DNA from: Laguncularia racemosa
Taxonomy: Eukaryota; Streptophyta; Magnoliopsida; Myrtales; Combretaceae
DNA length: 64,000 bases
Direction: 5' to 3'
NCBI GenBank assembly: GCA_037954665.1
Contig: JBBMOL010000023.1
Coordinates: 2,356,001 to 2,420,000 of the forward strand
The notes beneath the pieces are model-generated. The model was given only the letters and a program-made list of their open reading frames with translations, was not told the DNA's origin and searched no databases. A program made the translations under genes and the position numbers. Shown here piece after piece: positions 47,690 to 58,790 of the stretch (positions are counted from its first letter, which is position 1; each line of letters begins with the position of its first letter).

Positions 47690-49894
47690 ATGGGCATGGC
47701 CACTACTGAGCCACAATTTCACGTTTTAGCTGTTGATGACAACATAATAGACAGAAAGCTAATTGAAAGGCTTCTCAAGACATCCTCGTATCAAGGTACT
47801 TTCTTTCATTTTCTAGGCAGGGGACAAGAACAATATATTTACGTTCCTATTTATGTTATGTGATGACCATTTTCCTTATTACTGTTTTTTCTTTTCTCAA
47901 TTGTTCCAATTTGCAGTTACTACAGTTGATTCTGGTACTAAAGCTCTAGAACTTCTGGGTTTTCACCGAGTTGATGAAAGCAATCCGAATTCACTTTCTA
48001 TTTCAACAAACAATCATCAGGTATTGCTGCCGTTTTCCAATTTCATTTATCAATGCTTATGCAAATTTCTTATTTAGTTCGAATTATTTTTTCCTCAATT
48101 TTCTTCCTTTTCTTTTTGTTCTAATTGTAATCCATTTTAATAACTCTGTTCTCACCAATCGCATGTTGTTATATATATATAATTTTACTATACGGTAGCG
48201 TTTGATTGAATGGAGCCCAGCGATTACAATACAATAATTGTACAGACGAAAACTCCATCCTGTTGTGTTCTGGGACTGGTCTCTAATATTGTTGCCTATG
48301 ATGTTTTTGTGTTATCTCAGGAAGTGGAAGTGAACCTTATTATTACGGATTACTGCATGCCAGGAATGACAGGCTACGATTTGCTAAAGAAGATAAAGGT
48401 GGTTAAATTTTAAGTCCTGCTTTTATGTTTTTAAAATTTTTCTAATGGGATCGATCTCTTTCCTTTCCTGGAAAATTAGGTCCTCTGACTACTCTATACT
48501 ATGTAAATAAATATATTGGTTTTCCAAATTTGAAAAGCTGCTGGAGAGTCCTTTTTGAATTTTCAGCTACATGTCTAGGGAATATTAGTGTTCCTGCCTT
48601 GGGAAAAAAAGAAAGAATATTTTGCTACCAGATCTTCCAATTTTTAATTATGCAAATCAGAATAAAGACATCTCAAAAAGGAGAAATAAAATCAGAATAA
48701 AGGCATGCTTTCATGCTTTTAGATTTCTACTCTTTTTCTTTTTTCGTTTGGCATCGATTTGTGTTTGGATAATTTCAAAACTATTCCTTGAAAATTTGGT
48801 AACTTTTTAATGTTGTACTTATACATCAGTTTTGAAGTTGTAACTGAAATAATAAATTTGAAAAATTGCAAATATTAGGAAAAACACCTAATGATACAAA
48901 GTGGGGAAAAAAAAAACCTAATGTTTTCAAAATTTGGTGACTTCAAGTGTAAATTTTGATAAGGTCAATTGGCAATAACAACTACAATGTAAAAGTGAAA
49001 AAAAAAAAAAAAAGGAAAGAAACCTAATGTTTAGACTTTGTAATCCCATTTGTATTAAACTTAAAAACTTGTGAAAATTGATTTTATATTGAATTCTCAA
49101 GTTAATAAAAATTGAAAATAATGGGGGTGTGATACTAATAATATAATGGATCTCCTTGTTTTGCAGGAATCTTCATCTCTGAGAAACATACCAGTGGTTA
49201 TCATGTCATCTGAGAATGTTCCTTCTAGGATCAACAGGTAATAACTGATTAAACAAGCAAAAATGAAAAAATAAATCATGAAAATTTCATGGTATCTATT
49301 TTATTAAACTAAAGCTAACTATTCGGCTCGATATTTTATAAGGAAGAAAAATATAAAATATGGATGATTGGACGGTATAAATAGTTTTTTTTTTTTTTAT
49401 AACTATGTTTTCGTTTGGAACAAATGCATCGAGACATGTATTATTTTGAGTGGCAAGTGCTGCAAGTGTGTGTGGATTACTTGTAGTTCATTGCTAAATT
49501 AACTTTTGTCTAATATGTGTCGTATGGATTTATGTACAGATGTCTAGAAGAAGGAGCAGAGGAATTTTTCTTGAAACCCGTTCGATTATCAGATGTGAAT
49601 AAACTCAGACCCCATTTGATGAAAACCAAAACCAAGGATCAAAATCAAACACATGACCACAAACTGGAAACTCAAGATGGAAATGATCCTTCAGATATGC
49701 CTGGAATTCAGTCATTTTTGAAAGAGCAGAATCATCTACAACAAGAACAAGAAATAATACAACATCATCATCATCATCAGCAACAACAACAAGCGAGTAT
49801 GTGTACTAACAATAGCAAGAGGAAGGTCATGGAAGAGAGACTTTCACCTGATCGAACAAGACCCAGACTCGATGGGATTACCACTATGGTTTAG
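47690..49894 (+). CDS. Type-A response regulator, ARR8/ARR9-like (5 exons)
   Basis: Exons: 47690-47795, 47917-48020, 48321-48398, 49167-49237, 49540-49894. Every intron is GT-AG and the frame is continuous for 237 residues. The receiver domain (about 10-150) keeps the acidic pair D16/D17, phospho-acceptor D80 in TDYCMPGMTGYD, S110 in VVIMSSEN, and K132 in FFLKPVRL, so it should accept phosphate from a histidine phosphotransfer protein. No Myb-type GARP domain follows, which makes it type-A: in Arabidopsis these are cytokinin-induced negative regulators of cytokinin signalling. The MGMA start, the long Q/H-rich tail (HHHHHQQQQQ, 195-204) and the ending KRK...RPRLDGI match the ARR8/ARR9 subgroup. 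Start 47690 is preferred over the ATG at 47696 because ARR9 also begins MGMA. It looks intact. Confidence 0.95.
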
Positions 49895-50205
49895 TAGTTA
49901 TTTAATTCCATCTTATAGGGAAATTATTTTATAGAGGAAAAAAAAAATAGTATACAAAGGAACATAAGGTTACAGAGAGTTCTTTCATGCATACATTTTT
50001 ACATGGAAAATGTTCCTTACAATTTTTCTTTTTTTTTTTTTTTTGGGGTTCATAGGATTTTCTTTTGCTGAGCTAACCGGTAGCTAAATGTTTGTAGATA
50101 TATGTATTTGCAAGTTAAATGATGCCAGCCAAATTGGTTTAATGAGTATTTTTATGGATGATTCAAATGGCGAAATTTTTTATATGTAGTAAAAAAGAGA
50201 TTGAT

Positions 50206-50211
50206 AATAAA
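50206..50211 (+). terminator. Candidate polyadenylation signal of the response regulator
   Basis: AATAAA lies 312 bp after the stop codon, within the usual 3' UTR length for plants, and is followed by T-rich sequence (50225-50245). Other AT-rich signals nearby could serve instead. Confidence 0.4.
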
Positions 50212-50214
50212 AAG

Positions 50215-51840
50215 TTAAGTCATATACTAATCCGTTTTTTTTTCTTGTTTATTTATGCTGAAAAATACTTTGGTAATGTTTGGTTTATATAAATAAATAG
50301 TATAAGAAAAACGGAATAATACAGTACAAAAAAAAATATAACATAATTAATTATATGATGCTTTTAGATATATGATATAAAATTTTTTAACCTTATTCAA
50401 TAGCTTGAGATTCTTTTTATTGAATGATTTGATTCATTATATGAACTAAATAAAAAATTAAATATTTTATTTGATTAGTACCATAAAAGGATAAGAATCA
50501 AAGCTTTCTTAATAAAGTTGGATAGTACTATTATTGTCAAATAAAATAATAGACACTTGTCCAATAATTTTTTTTTATTATTATTAAAGAAATGACAGTA
50601 TTTTTTTATTTTGAAATGTTGTGGCTATTTGATTTTTAAATTTGATGAAGCAACTCATTATCGAATAAAAATGTGATGAGGACCAATTGACCCTCGCCCT
50701 CGCGAATCTGGAGGATTTTGATCGAAGATTGTGTGATATGATACATCATAAAGGTAAACGCAGGGCAAACCGACATTAGCCGACGCAGCCCAAGAATCGT
50801 GTCCGACGGGGACCATGGGAACGGAGCACTATAGGGGCTAGGTCAACGTTAAAGACTATATATAAATAAGTTAAAGCAACTCCCGCTAAATCCATACCAT
50901 TCGAAGCCAAAAACAGAGTTTTAATTTAACACATAAAATCACTAAATTAATCTTATTCTTATTAAATAACATAAATTAATCATGGGTTAGTTGTATATTA
51001 TTATAATTTTATAGCTTAGAATTAATTTTTTTTTAAAGAAGAAGAAAAAGAAAATGAATAGTGAGATTCCTTTATCATGTGAAATAACTACTGTAGAATT
51101 AGTTAAAACTGAGCTTTTTACTCCTTTTCTGGACTTATTGTTCGCCTAAGTTTCTTTTGGGCCATTGTTTGAGGGGCTAGAAGAGTTTTGGCAATTTAAA
51201 CACTAAGCACCTTATAGTATAAGAATAAAATTGTAATAGTAGAGAAGCGGTTTAAACATTGATTGGTCTTTTAAATAGATGGATTAAGTTTGACTCTCCC
51301 TCTTTCGCTGTAGTAAAAATATATATATATATATTTTATTTGATTGTATTTATATTGATATTAGTAATAAATTATAAATATATCTAAATAAATCAATGTA
51401 TGCTTATCTTAATTTAAGGCTTCACTTGATTAAACTCTCATGAATAGATATGAAAATATACTTAATAAAATAACCAAGGAATAATTATTCTTTTAGTCTT
51501 AAAAGGAATTGCAATTCATTATTTTCCAATAATAGAAATTTTGTAAAATATCAATTATGCAAATCAAACACAATAATAACTTTATGAGAAAGAAATAACC
51601 ATTTTATTACATCCTTATAAAATCAAATTGAACATGGTATAACATAGTGTTTGGCTTTTAATATTGTACAAGATAAGGAATATAAGTTTCTTTTACCATG
51701 TTTGATGTGATAAATATAATGCAAGATTTTTTTTTTTAATGCCATATGTTAGTTGTTATGCACAAGTACGACACTAGAATAACGGCTATAATAATTAAAC
51801 TATTAATCATATCTTGTATTTCATTTAATTACGTTTTCCC
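50215..51840. other. Intergenic DNA with a GC-rich patch
   Basis: Mostly AT-rich. At about 50675-50850 is a distinctly GC-richer patch (ACCCTCGCCCTCGCGAATC, CCGACGCAGCCCAAG, GTCCGACGGGGACCATGGG) with no open frame and no recognised family. A TA run lies at about 51319-51335. Confidence 0.5.
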
Positions 51841-52800
51841 ATTCCATCACTGCCTACTAGTGTTGCCACCATTGTGTTTGTCACTACACCCTTGTCACCA
51901 CTACTATTATAATACAACCAATATTGTTAATAATCAACAAGTATAGTAATTGTGATAGCAGTAATGGTAAAGTTGTGATGATGGTGGTGGTAGTGTAGTA
52001 TAATGGTAGTTAGGGATGTAATTTGGCAAGTCATTGTTTGATTCCCGACTTGCCTGACCCTTTTAAAACCTTATAGGGTAATATCCTATAGGATTTGAGA
52101 TGAGTTATGAGTTTTTTTTTTTTAAAAAAAAAAACCTATAAGGTTTGTGACAAGTAATGGGATAAATATTAAACTTGTCCAGAACCCAAATTTGGTAATA
52201 TTTTTTTTTTACAATTAAGTAAATAATATTAGTATATATTTATTAAATAGTTTTTTTTTAATGCACTGTCAATGTGAGTCAAGGAAGCCAAAGGCATGAT
52301 GCGGGAAGTGGAAACTAATAATAGAATTTTGTTTTTTTTTTTTTTAAAGAAAATACTAACAAGTTTGAGACGAGTTTTTGGTTGCTTATTTGAATCTTAT
52401 AGGGTTTTAGACGGGTTTTTAGTATTTCATAAAAAGCTCTATAGGATTTAAGATGAGTTTAGATAACCTTATAGAATAACGAGCTGGGCATCAAGTTTAC
52501 TGAACTAAGCTTAGACTTGTCTTGCTTGCATCCCTAATGGTAGTTGTAATGGTGGTATGTAGAGTTTTTGAGGTGGTAAATGGAGGTAATATTGGTAATC
52601 GTGGTGATTTGAGTGGCTTGTTTGTGTGATGTGATGGTAATAACATGTTGATGGTGATTGGTAACTTGGTGTTGATGTTATATTGATGAGGCTGACAACA
52701 ATGGTAATAATTGCGATAGTGGTACTAGTGGTGTTTGTAATAAGGTCAAGGTGGTGGTGATATTTATAATAGTGATTGTCATAAAATGGTGATTGAATTG
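51841..52800. repeat. Cryptic GGT/GAT-biased tract, ACC-biased at its left edge
   Basis: From 51841 to about 51935 the plus strand is rich in CAC/ACC (TTGCCACCATTG, CCTTGTCACCACTACTATT). From about 51955 to 52800, outside the inserted MITE, it is rich in GGT/GAT (GATGATGGTGGTGGTAGTG, AAGGTGGTGGTGAT). Units are degenerate and not strictly periodic. No coding function is suggested. Confidence 0.6.
52011..52536. mobile_element. hAT-like MITE with perfect 8-bp target duplication
   Basis: The left end TAGGGATGTAATTTGGCAAGTC and the reverse complement of the right end TAGGGATGCAAGCAAGACAAGTC form terminal inverted repeats with a small indel. ATGGTAGT flanks the element on both sides (52003-52010 and 52537-52544). 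At 526 bp, AT-rich with repeated ACCTTATAG/CTATAGG words and no open frame, it fits a non-autonomous hAT element. Confidence 0.85.
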
Positions 52801-53470
52801 GTTTAGGGATTTAATTAAGAGATTTTATTTTGCTTTATCTTAAGATTTTTGTATTACCACACTAAAGTAACAAAAATTTTGAGATTTATGTAATATTATA
52901 AGGGAATTTTATCTAATACCAAACTTATTTAATAAATTAAACGAGATACAAGGACTTTTGTTTTATTCATTATTTTAAAATGTTACAAACGAATCACTAT
53001 CTAAGAGGAAAACTTAAGATAGTGTAATATAATAACCATAAAGATGAGACAATATGAAATTATTTTGCATTATGTAGACAATACTGATTGTTTGGTTTAG
53101 ATTAGATACTTGATTTCTTATAGGAAACATTGATTGGGCTAAATTGAGTAGAATAAAAATACTAAAGATGAAATGATATTTCGTATGATGAATTTTTTGG
53201 GGGGCGATACATCAAATATATACAGAGTAATTTCAGGATACTAAAAATAGTCCAATAAATATTTGTGTTTTTACCAACTATAAACAATAAAAAAAATGGT
53301 AAATTAAAATTAATAAAAAAAAAGCACGATTATACTAGACATTACAGATAATGGAAATAGCTAGAGCAAGAGTGTAAATAAATTGAGTTGAACTAAATAA
53401 TATTTAGCTCGAGCTTGAATTTAGTTCGAAGTATTTCTTTAATAAGTTAGATGGTTAAAACTCTTGTACA
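52801..53470. other. AT-rich intergenic DNA
   Basis: No gene. At about 53360-53450 the text GAGTGTAAATAAATTGAG followed by TTTAGCTCGAGCTTGAATTTAGTTCG recalls the hAT-like MITE at 41595, as a fragment. Confidence 0.4.
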
Positions 53471-53479
53471 CTTAATTTC

Positions 53480-54871
53480 AAGAAAAGTGGCTGGGAGAGT
53501 TTTTCCTTTCAGAGTAGACAAGGAAATCCTTTATGACCCTATTTATTCATTTTAGCATAGGATGTTTTGTTTAGGGATGTCTTGAGTGCAGTAAGCAGAG
53601 GTTCTTTAAGAGATGTCAAATTAGGGAGATTCTATCATCCGCTTTCCTATTTATTTTTTCCTTGGAAGCATCTTTTGCCAATTTGCAGGTTCTGATACCT
53701 TTACTAAAGGAGTAATATTAGGCTTCTAGGCAGGAAATGAACTTTAAAAAATTGACGATTATTCTGTAGAAATTGTGCAGAAAGTGCTGGAAGCAGTGTA
53801 CATGTGTGTTTAGATTCAAATTTACCAAACGCCCCGGTAGATATCTAGGCCACCCTACTTTTTGGGGCGGATCAAAGGTAAGAAGTGTTGGGATTTGTAA
53901 AGGATAACTCAACGAATCTTTTGCAAAGTTGGAATTAAGAATTTCTTTCTTTAAGAGGTAAGGAGGTTCTCATCAAAACGTTTGTGAATGCTATTCATAT
54001 TTATCCAATGAGTTGCCTCAGATTTTCAAGAAAATGGTATGATGTGGTGAATGCTCTTTTAATGAGATTCTGGTGGGCTAAAAGCAAGGAGGGAGAGGGA
54101 TTCTGGTAGTCCAAGTCGTATGGAGGTATGAGATTTAAGGATTTGTATAATTTTAATCTTGCTTAATTAGCTAGGCAAGTGCAGACACTCATTTAGAATC
54201 CAGGGTCATTGTAGGCTAAAATCCTTAAGGTCCATTTACTAATAGAATAGAGGAGAAATAGAAAAATTATTTTTTATGAATGACTTTTAATAGTAATAGT
54301 CTAAAAATTAATATTTCAATGTTTATTTCATATAAATTTTTGTAATATAAAGAATTTATTCTAATATTTACTTTACCCCACTAATTGTAACATTAAATTG
54401 AAAATATGAAAAAAAATATTATTACGTCCTTATTTGATCATTATGGAATATGAGTATGATTGTTTATTATTTAAACCTTTTATTGACGGTGGAAAGGCTA
54501 TTTTATAGGAGGTTATAACTATTCTTTATAGGGAAGGAATAAAAAAGTTATCTAGCCGGACAGATTTTCAAATAAATAAGGTAATATGAAGTATTTTAGA
54601 AATAATTATTTCATTCTCTCTTTTTTATTTCTAAGTAAATGGGGCTCTTAAGGTTTGTTATTTTCCAAATGGTTTAGTATGGAGATATGATATGGAGCTA
54701 GAAACTCATGGCGTTGAGTAGTTTTAATAGAAGTTTTGAATATTGTTAAAGAGAGGTAGTGTGTAGTGGGTGGTTTGTTAAAGATTGGCATGATAAGTGG
54801 ATTCCCAACATTGTCGATAATAAATTACGTCCAATTTGCTCAGTTGGAAATATTGAGTTGAGTGTAGTTGA
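53480..54871 (+). pseudogene. L1-type LINE ORF2 C-terminal relic, 5' part
   Basis: Plus-strand frames read, in the order of plant LINE ORF2: RYLGHPTFWGGSK (about 53840), GKEVLIKTFVNAIHIYPMSC then LMRFWWAKSKE (about 53955-54090), YGGMRFKDLYNFNLA (54120-54165), ARQVQTLI-NPGSL-AKILKV (to about 54230), then after a MITE LKVCYFPNG (54645), and DWHDKWIPNIVDNKLRPIC (54785-54845). This is the region after the catalytic palm, up to the zf-RVT domain. Stops and frame changes abound. It is split by the MITE at 54228-54647 and ends at the gypsy insertion at 54872, continuing at 60737. Confidence 0.8.
54228..54647. mobile_element. MITE inserted in the LINE relic, PIF/Harbinger-like
   Basis: The left end AGGTCCATTTACT and the reverse complement of the right end GAGCCCCATTTACT are inverted repeats. 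TTA flanks both sides (54225-54227 and 54648-54650), with CTTAAGGT recurring just around the joints. The LINE text is interrupted exactly here: AKILKV ends on one side and LKVCYFP resumes on the other. About 420 bp, AT-rich, no open frame. Confidence 0.7.
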
Positions 54872-54876
54872 TCTTT

Positions 54877-55515
54877 TGATGCAGATACGGGCTGATGCAC
54901 GGTTGGTTACACGATCATGTAACATGTCAGGGGAACTTCCAGAAAGACACATGGGCTGATACACGGTTTGTTACATAGTCGTGTAACATGTTAGGGGAAC
55001 TTCTAGAAAGACACACGGCCTCATACACGGCCAGAGGCACGGTCGTATATTCAGCCATGAATTCTCTCAGAAGCATACACGGTCTCTATACACGACTAGA
55101 AACACGGCCGTGTATTCGGTTAGGATTTCTCACAGAAGCATACACGGTCTCCATACACGGCCAGGAGACATAACTGTGTATTACGCCAGACATGTTCCTA
55201 GAAACATACACGGCTATGAGGCACGGCCGTGTATACGACAGAGAATAGACGTGTATATTAATATTTATCTCCACGTGTATGTTTATATTTCCTTTTTTTA
55301 TGTATTTTTACAGAGTAGTATATATATCGTTGTTAGGTTATTTTATGGTTACGTTTTACTACTTATTGAAATACACTTTTGAGAAACGATTTTCTCTGTT
55401 TATCGGTTGTGCGCAACCCAGATTTCTTTAAGGAATAATTCATCGTTATTCTTAGTTGTTTGTGAGACCAATCCTAAAATCGGATTCGTTTCGTTACGCT
55501 TTCCGAGCTGCGTTA
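54877..55515 (+). repeat. 5' LTR of the nested gypsy element
   Basis: It starts TGATGCAGATACGGG and ends GAGCTGCGTTA; the start is the usual TG, the end is TA rather than CA. The first 400 bp are six tandem units of 64-65 bp. A TATA-like box (AGTATATATATCG) is at about 55317, the probable start of transcription of the element. It matches 60094-60731. Confidence 0.9.
54890..55275 (+). repeat. Six-fold 64-bp tandem array with CACGGCCGTG palindromes
   Basis: Units begin near 54892, 54956, 55020, 55084, 55149 and 55213. Each carries one or two forms of TACACGGCCGTGTA, intact in several (for example 55105 and 55218) and altered in others. The first two units share GGGGAACTTCYAGAAAGACACA; the next ones share TTCTCWCAGAAGCATACACGG. 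The same array lies in the 3' LTR at about 60107-60490. Confidence 0.85.
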
Positions 55516-55530
55516 GTTGGTATAAGAGAA
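55516..55530 (+). other. Primer-binding site, initiator-Met tRNA type
   Basis: GTTGGTATAAGAGAA directly after the 5' LTR resembles the TGGTATCAGAGC sequence complementary to the 3' end of initiator methionine tRNA, the usual primer of plant gypsy elements. One base inside differs (A for C), possibly post-insertion decay. Confidence 0.75.
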
Positions 55531-55548
55531 AGGCTATTTCCTGTGGAG

Positions 55549-56940
55549 ATGTCAACTCATCAAGGCGATGACAACGGTCGTGTTCTTGACGGTGTTCAAG
55601 ATGCGAGATCACAAGGAAACCACCAATGGGTTCCAAGGGCAGAGTTTGACGCGATGTATCAGAAGGTCGGGCATATGGAACGGCGCCTTGATGAACTGAT
55701 CGAGCGTTTCGACGTCTTAGCGGTAGACCCCAATAGGGTTGGGGGTGTTGGTAGGAATCCACCACGTGCAGCGGAGGAATTCGGTGGACGTATAGTCCGA
55801 CCTGTCGTTGAGAACAGGTGGGGACATGTAGAGGATGAGGATTCCGGCGAGGAGAGTGATGATCCGTATGGGAGTAGACCTCAGCGAAGGCGCGGTGGTA
55901 GAGGCGGTGGTTATCAGACGGTTCAGCACAGAAATCATCATAGAGATGGTGATTACCGGAGGAATCATGGCAGATATGATCAGGGAGACGGAGGAGACTA
56001 CCGCCTGAAGGTCGACATTCCATGGTTTGACGGTAGCCTTAATATCGAAGGCTTCCTGGATTGGATTGTGGAAGTAGATCGATTCTTCGACTACATGGAA
56101 ATTCCCGAAGACCGCCAAGTGAGATTGGTGCTGAAGAGTGGAGCCTTGGCATGGTGGGAGAGGCTGCAGAGCAGGAGGCAAAGGGAAGGAAAACATCCGG
56201 TGAGAACATGGTATCGCATGAAGCAGTTGTTGCAACATGATTTCCTCTCGTCGGACTATGAGCAGATATTGTTCCAACAATATCAGCGATGCCGCCAAGG
56301 GCAACGTTCAGTGCATGAGTATACGGTCGAGTTCATGAGACTGGTCGAAAGGAATGACTTGAGGGAGAGTGAAGGCCAGTAAGTAGCACGGTACGTGGAA
56401 AGCCTGAAGCTCCAAATCAAAGATAAAATTGGAGTTACAATGGTGAGGACCCCGGTAGAAGTGAAGAATTTGGCTCTCCGAGCTGAGTTAATGTTGCAGG
56501 AGCAGGGTAGTAGATATGGAGGAGGAAGAAAGGGGTACGTCGGTGAAGCTGTAGGTAGTGGTAGTAAGTCGGGGTTTGAGAAAAGTAAAAATGCTACATA
56601 CAAACCTATTGATGACAGTGCCAAGAGAGAAGAGAAGAGTGAGGGAAAGAAACCGATGGAACCTAAGGGGACCCAGAGGCAGAGTAATCCTTATGCCAGG
56701 CCTATCTTGGGCAAATGTTTCCGATGCAATCAACCGGGTCATCGGTCAAACAAATGTCCTGCTAGGAGAAGCGTAAACATCCTTGATAGGGAGGATGATG
56801 AGGAGATTTGCTGTGAACCTGATGGAGAGGGAGAGTATTATGAGGAGGAGGAAGAAGCAGCAGAACCGACTTATGTGATTCGGCGGATGATGCTTGCCCC
56901 GAGACAAGAAGAGATTACACAGCGACACCGGTTGTTTCGC
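55549..56940 (+). pseudogene. gag of the nested gypsy element
   Basis: The first ATG after the primer site (55549, MSTHQGDDN) opens the capsid frame. An R/G-rich, D/E-rich N-terminal part is followed by the retrotransposon gag domain (VDIPWFDGSLNIEGFLDWI, FFDYMEIPEDRQVRLV, ALAWWERLQ, RMKQLLQHDF, HEYTVEFMRLVERNDL). An in-frame TAA at 56380-56382 interrupts the frame. After it the frame continues and reaches one CCHC zinc knuckle (CFRCNQPGHRSNKC, 56716-56757) for RNA binding and an acidic linker. With the stop, only the capsid portion (277 residues) could be translated. The gag-to-protease boundary is approximate. Confidence 0.85.
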
Positions 56941-58044
56941 ACAAGGTGTACCATTAATGGGAAATTGTTTGAACTAATAGTAGATAGCGGGAGTTGCGAA
57001 AACATCATAGGAAGAGAAGTTGTGAAGCAGCTGCAGCTACCTATCGAGAAGCACCCAAATTCGTACACTATTAGGTAGATTAAAGCTGCCGAGAAGATTG
57101 AAGTCAAGGAGAGATGCAAGGTACCATTCTCAATAGGGAAGTACCGCGATGAAGCCTTTTGTGATATTGTAGACATAGATGCCTGTCATATCTTATTTGG
57201 TAGACCATGGCAGTTTGATGTGAACGCGCAACATGCGGGGAAAGAAAATGTGTACAGATTAGAGAAGGAGGGTGTGAGGTACACATTATTGCCATTGAAG
57301 AAGGAAGGACGCTCGAAGGAGAAGAGAGTAGAGAGTCGTTCTTTCCTAACCGTCACTCAATCAGAGAAAGAATTGGTGAAAGACCTAAGGGAGTCACGGG
57401 TGGTCCATGCTCTCATAGTAAAAGATGTGGCAGTTGGAGAAAAGGAGGTTGGTGTGGAAGTACCCAAGACAGTAAAGAGTGTATTGGAGGAGTTTAAGGA
57501 GGTGGTCCCCGACGATCTACCTGAGGGTCTACCGCCTTTGAGAGACATCCAACATCAGAAAGACCTAGTGCCCGGAACAAGTCTCCCAAATCTACTACAT
57601 TATAGGATAAGTCCCAAGGAGACCGAGGTTCTGCAGGAGAAGGGGTTTATCCGGGACAGCCTGAGTCCGTGTGCAGTTCCAGCATTGCTAACTCCCAAGA
57701 AAGATGGGAGCTGGAGGATGCGTGTTGATAGCAGGGCTATCAATAAGATTACCATAGGGTATAAATTTCCTACCCCGTGTATCGAGGATATGTTGGATTG
57801 GTTGAGCGGAGCCACTATCTTCTCCAAAATAGATCTAAGGAGTGGATACCACCAGATTCAGATCCGTCCTAGAGACGAATGGAAAACGACATTCAAAACA
57901 AAGGAGGGACTGTATGAGTGGCTGGTGATGCCGTTTGGTCTTAGTAACGCACCAAGCACCTTCATAAGAGTGATGAACCAGGTATTAAAACCCTTTAATG
58001 GTCGTTTTATAGTTGTGTATTTCGATGATATCTTGGTATTCTGA
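56941..58044 (+). pseudogene. Protease and reverse transcriptase of the nested gypsy element
   Basis: The frame is the same as gag. The aspartic protease site is D-S-G-S at 56983-56994 (IVDSGSCENII) and a hydrophobic flap-region match is HILFGRPWQFD near 57190. A nonsense codon (TAG, 57076-57078) lies between. Reverse transcriptase motifs follow in order: GFIRDSLSPCAVPALLTPKKDGSW, MRVDSRAINKIT, KIDLRSGYHQIQI, FKTKEGLYEWLVMPFGLSNAP, and the intact catalytic YFDDIL (58018-58035). The frame then ends at TGA 58042-58044, because a small deletion after the ILVF residues shifts the downstream domains to another frame. Confidence 0.9.
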
Positions 58045-58790
58045 AGAAGAACATCTTGAGCATTTGAAATGTGTTTTGTTTGTACTGAAAGAGAATAAAC
58101 CGTTTGCCAATCTTAAGAAGTGCACATTCATGTCAAAGCGACTATTGTTCCTTGGGTTCATAGTCAGCAGTAAAGGGGTGATGGTGGATGGCGAAAAGGT
58201 GAAAGTGATTAGAGAATGGCCTGTTCCAAGAACCGTTACTGAGTTGAGAAGCTTTCTTGGCTTAGCTAGTATCTATAGGAGATTTATTAAACACTTTAGT
58301 ACAGTCGTTGCCCCCTTGACTGAGTGTTTGAAGAAGGGTAAATTCCGATGGGGCGAAGAAGCTGAAGCAAGTTTCATAAACTTGAAGCAACGATTGTGTA
58401 GTGCCCTTGTATTAGCGCTACCAGATTTTGAAAAGTTATTTGAGGTAGACTGTGACGCTACTGGAGTTGGAGTCGGGGCGGTACCGTCACAAGAAAAGAG
58501 ACCAATCACATTTTATAGTGAAAAATTGTGTGAAGCCAGGAGGAATTGGTCTACATATGACAAGGAGTTTTATGCCGTGGTGAGAGCTCTTAAAGTATGG
58601 GAACACTACTTGATTGGAAAGGAGTTCATCTTATATTCCGACTGCGGGGCTCTTAAACACTTAAGTGGCCAAACCCGGATAAGTAAGGACATGCACGCCA
58701 GGTGAATTGAGTTTTTACAGAGGTTTCTTTTCAGACTGATGCACAAGTCGGGTGTGCAAAACAAAGTAGCGGACGCCCTGAGTAGAAGAG
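58045..58790 (+). pseudogene. RT thumb and RNase H of the nested gypsy element
   Basis: The next frame continues with HLEHLKCVLFVLKENK, LFLGFIVSSKGV, LRSFLGLASIYRRFIKHFS (connection region), then RNase H: FEVDCDATGVGVGAV, YSEKLCEARRNWSTYDKEFYAVVRAL and ALKHLSGQ. An in-frame TGA at 58703-58705 falls where relatives have tryptophan. The expected A-D-A-L-S-R motif ending RNase H is present near 58775-58790. The enzyme would have removed the RNA strand during reverse transcription. Confidence 0.85.

Noticed and set aside
52036..52062. tRNA B-box-like GTTTGATTCCCG
   Set aside because: It lies inside the terminal part of the hAT-like MITE, with no A box or cloverleaf upstream.
55400..56023. 207-codon minus-strand frame across the LTR and gag
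   Set aside because: It is the antisense shadow of the gag coding strand, with His/Arg/Pro-rich composition mirroring gag codons.
55717..56304. 195-codon minus-strand frame opposite gag
   Set aside because: It overlaps the well-supported gag domain in antisense and has no features of its own.
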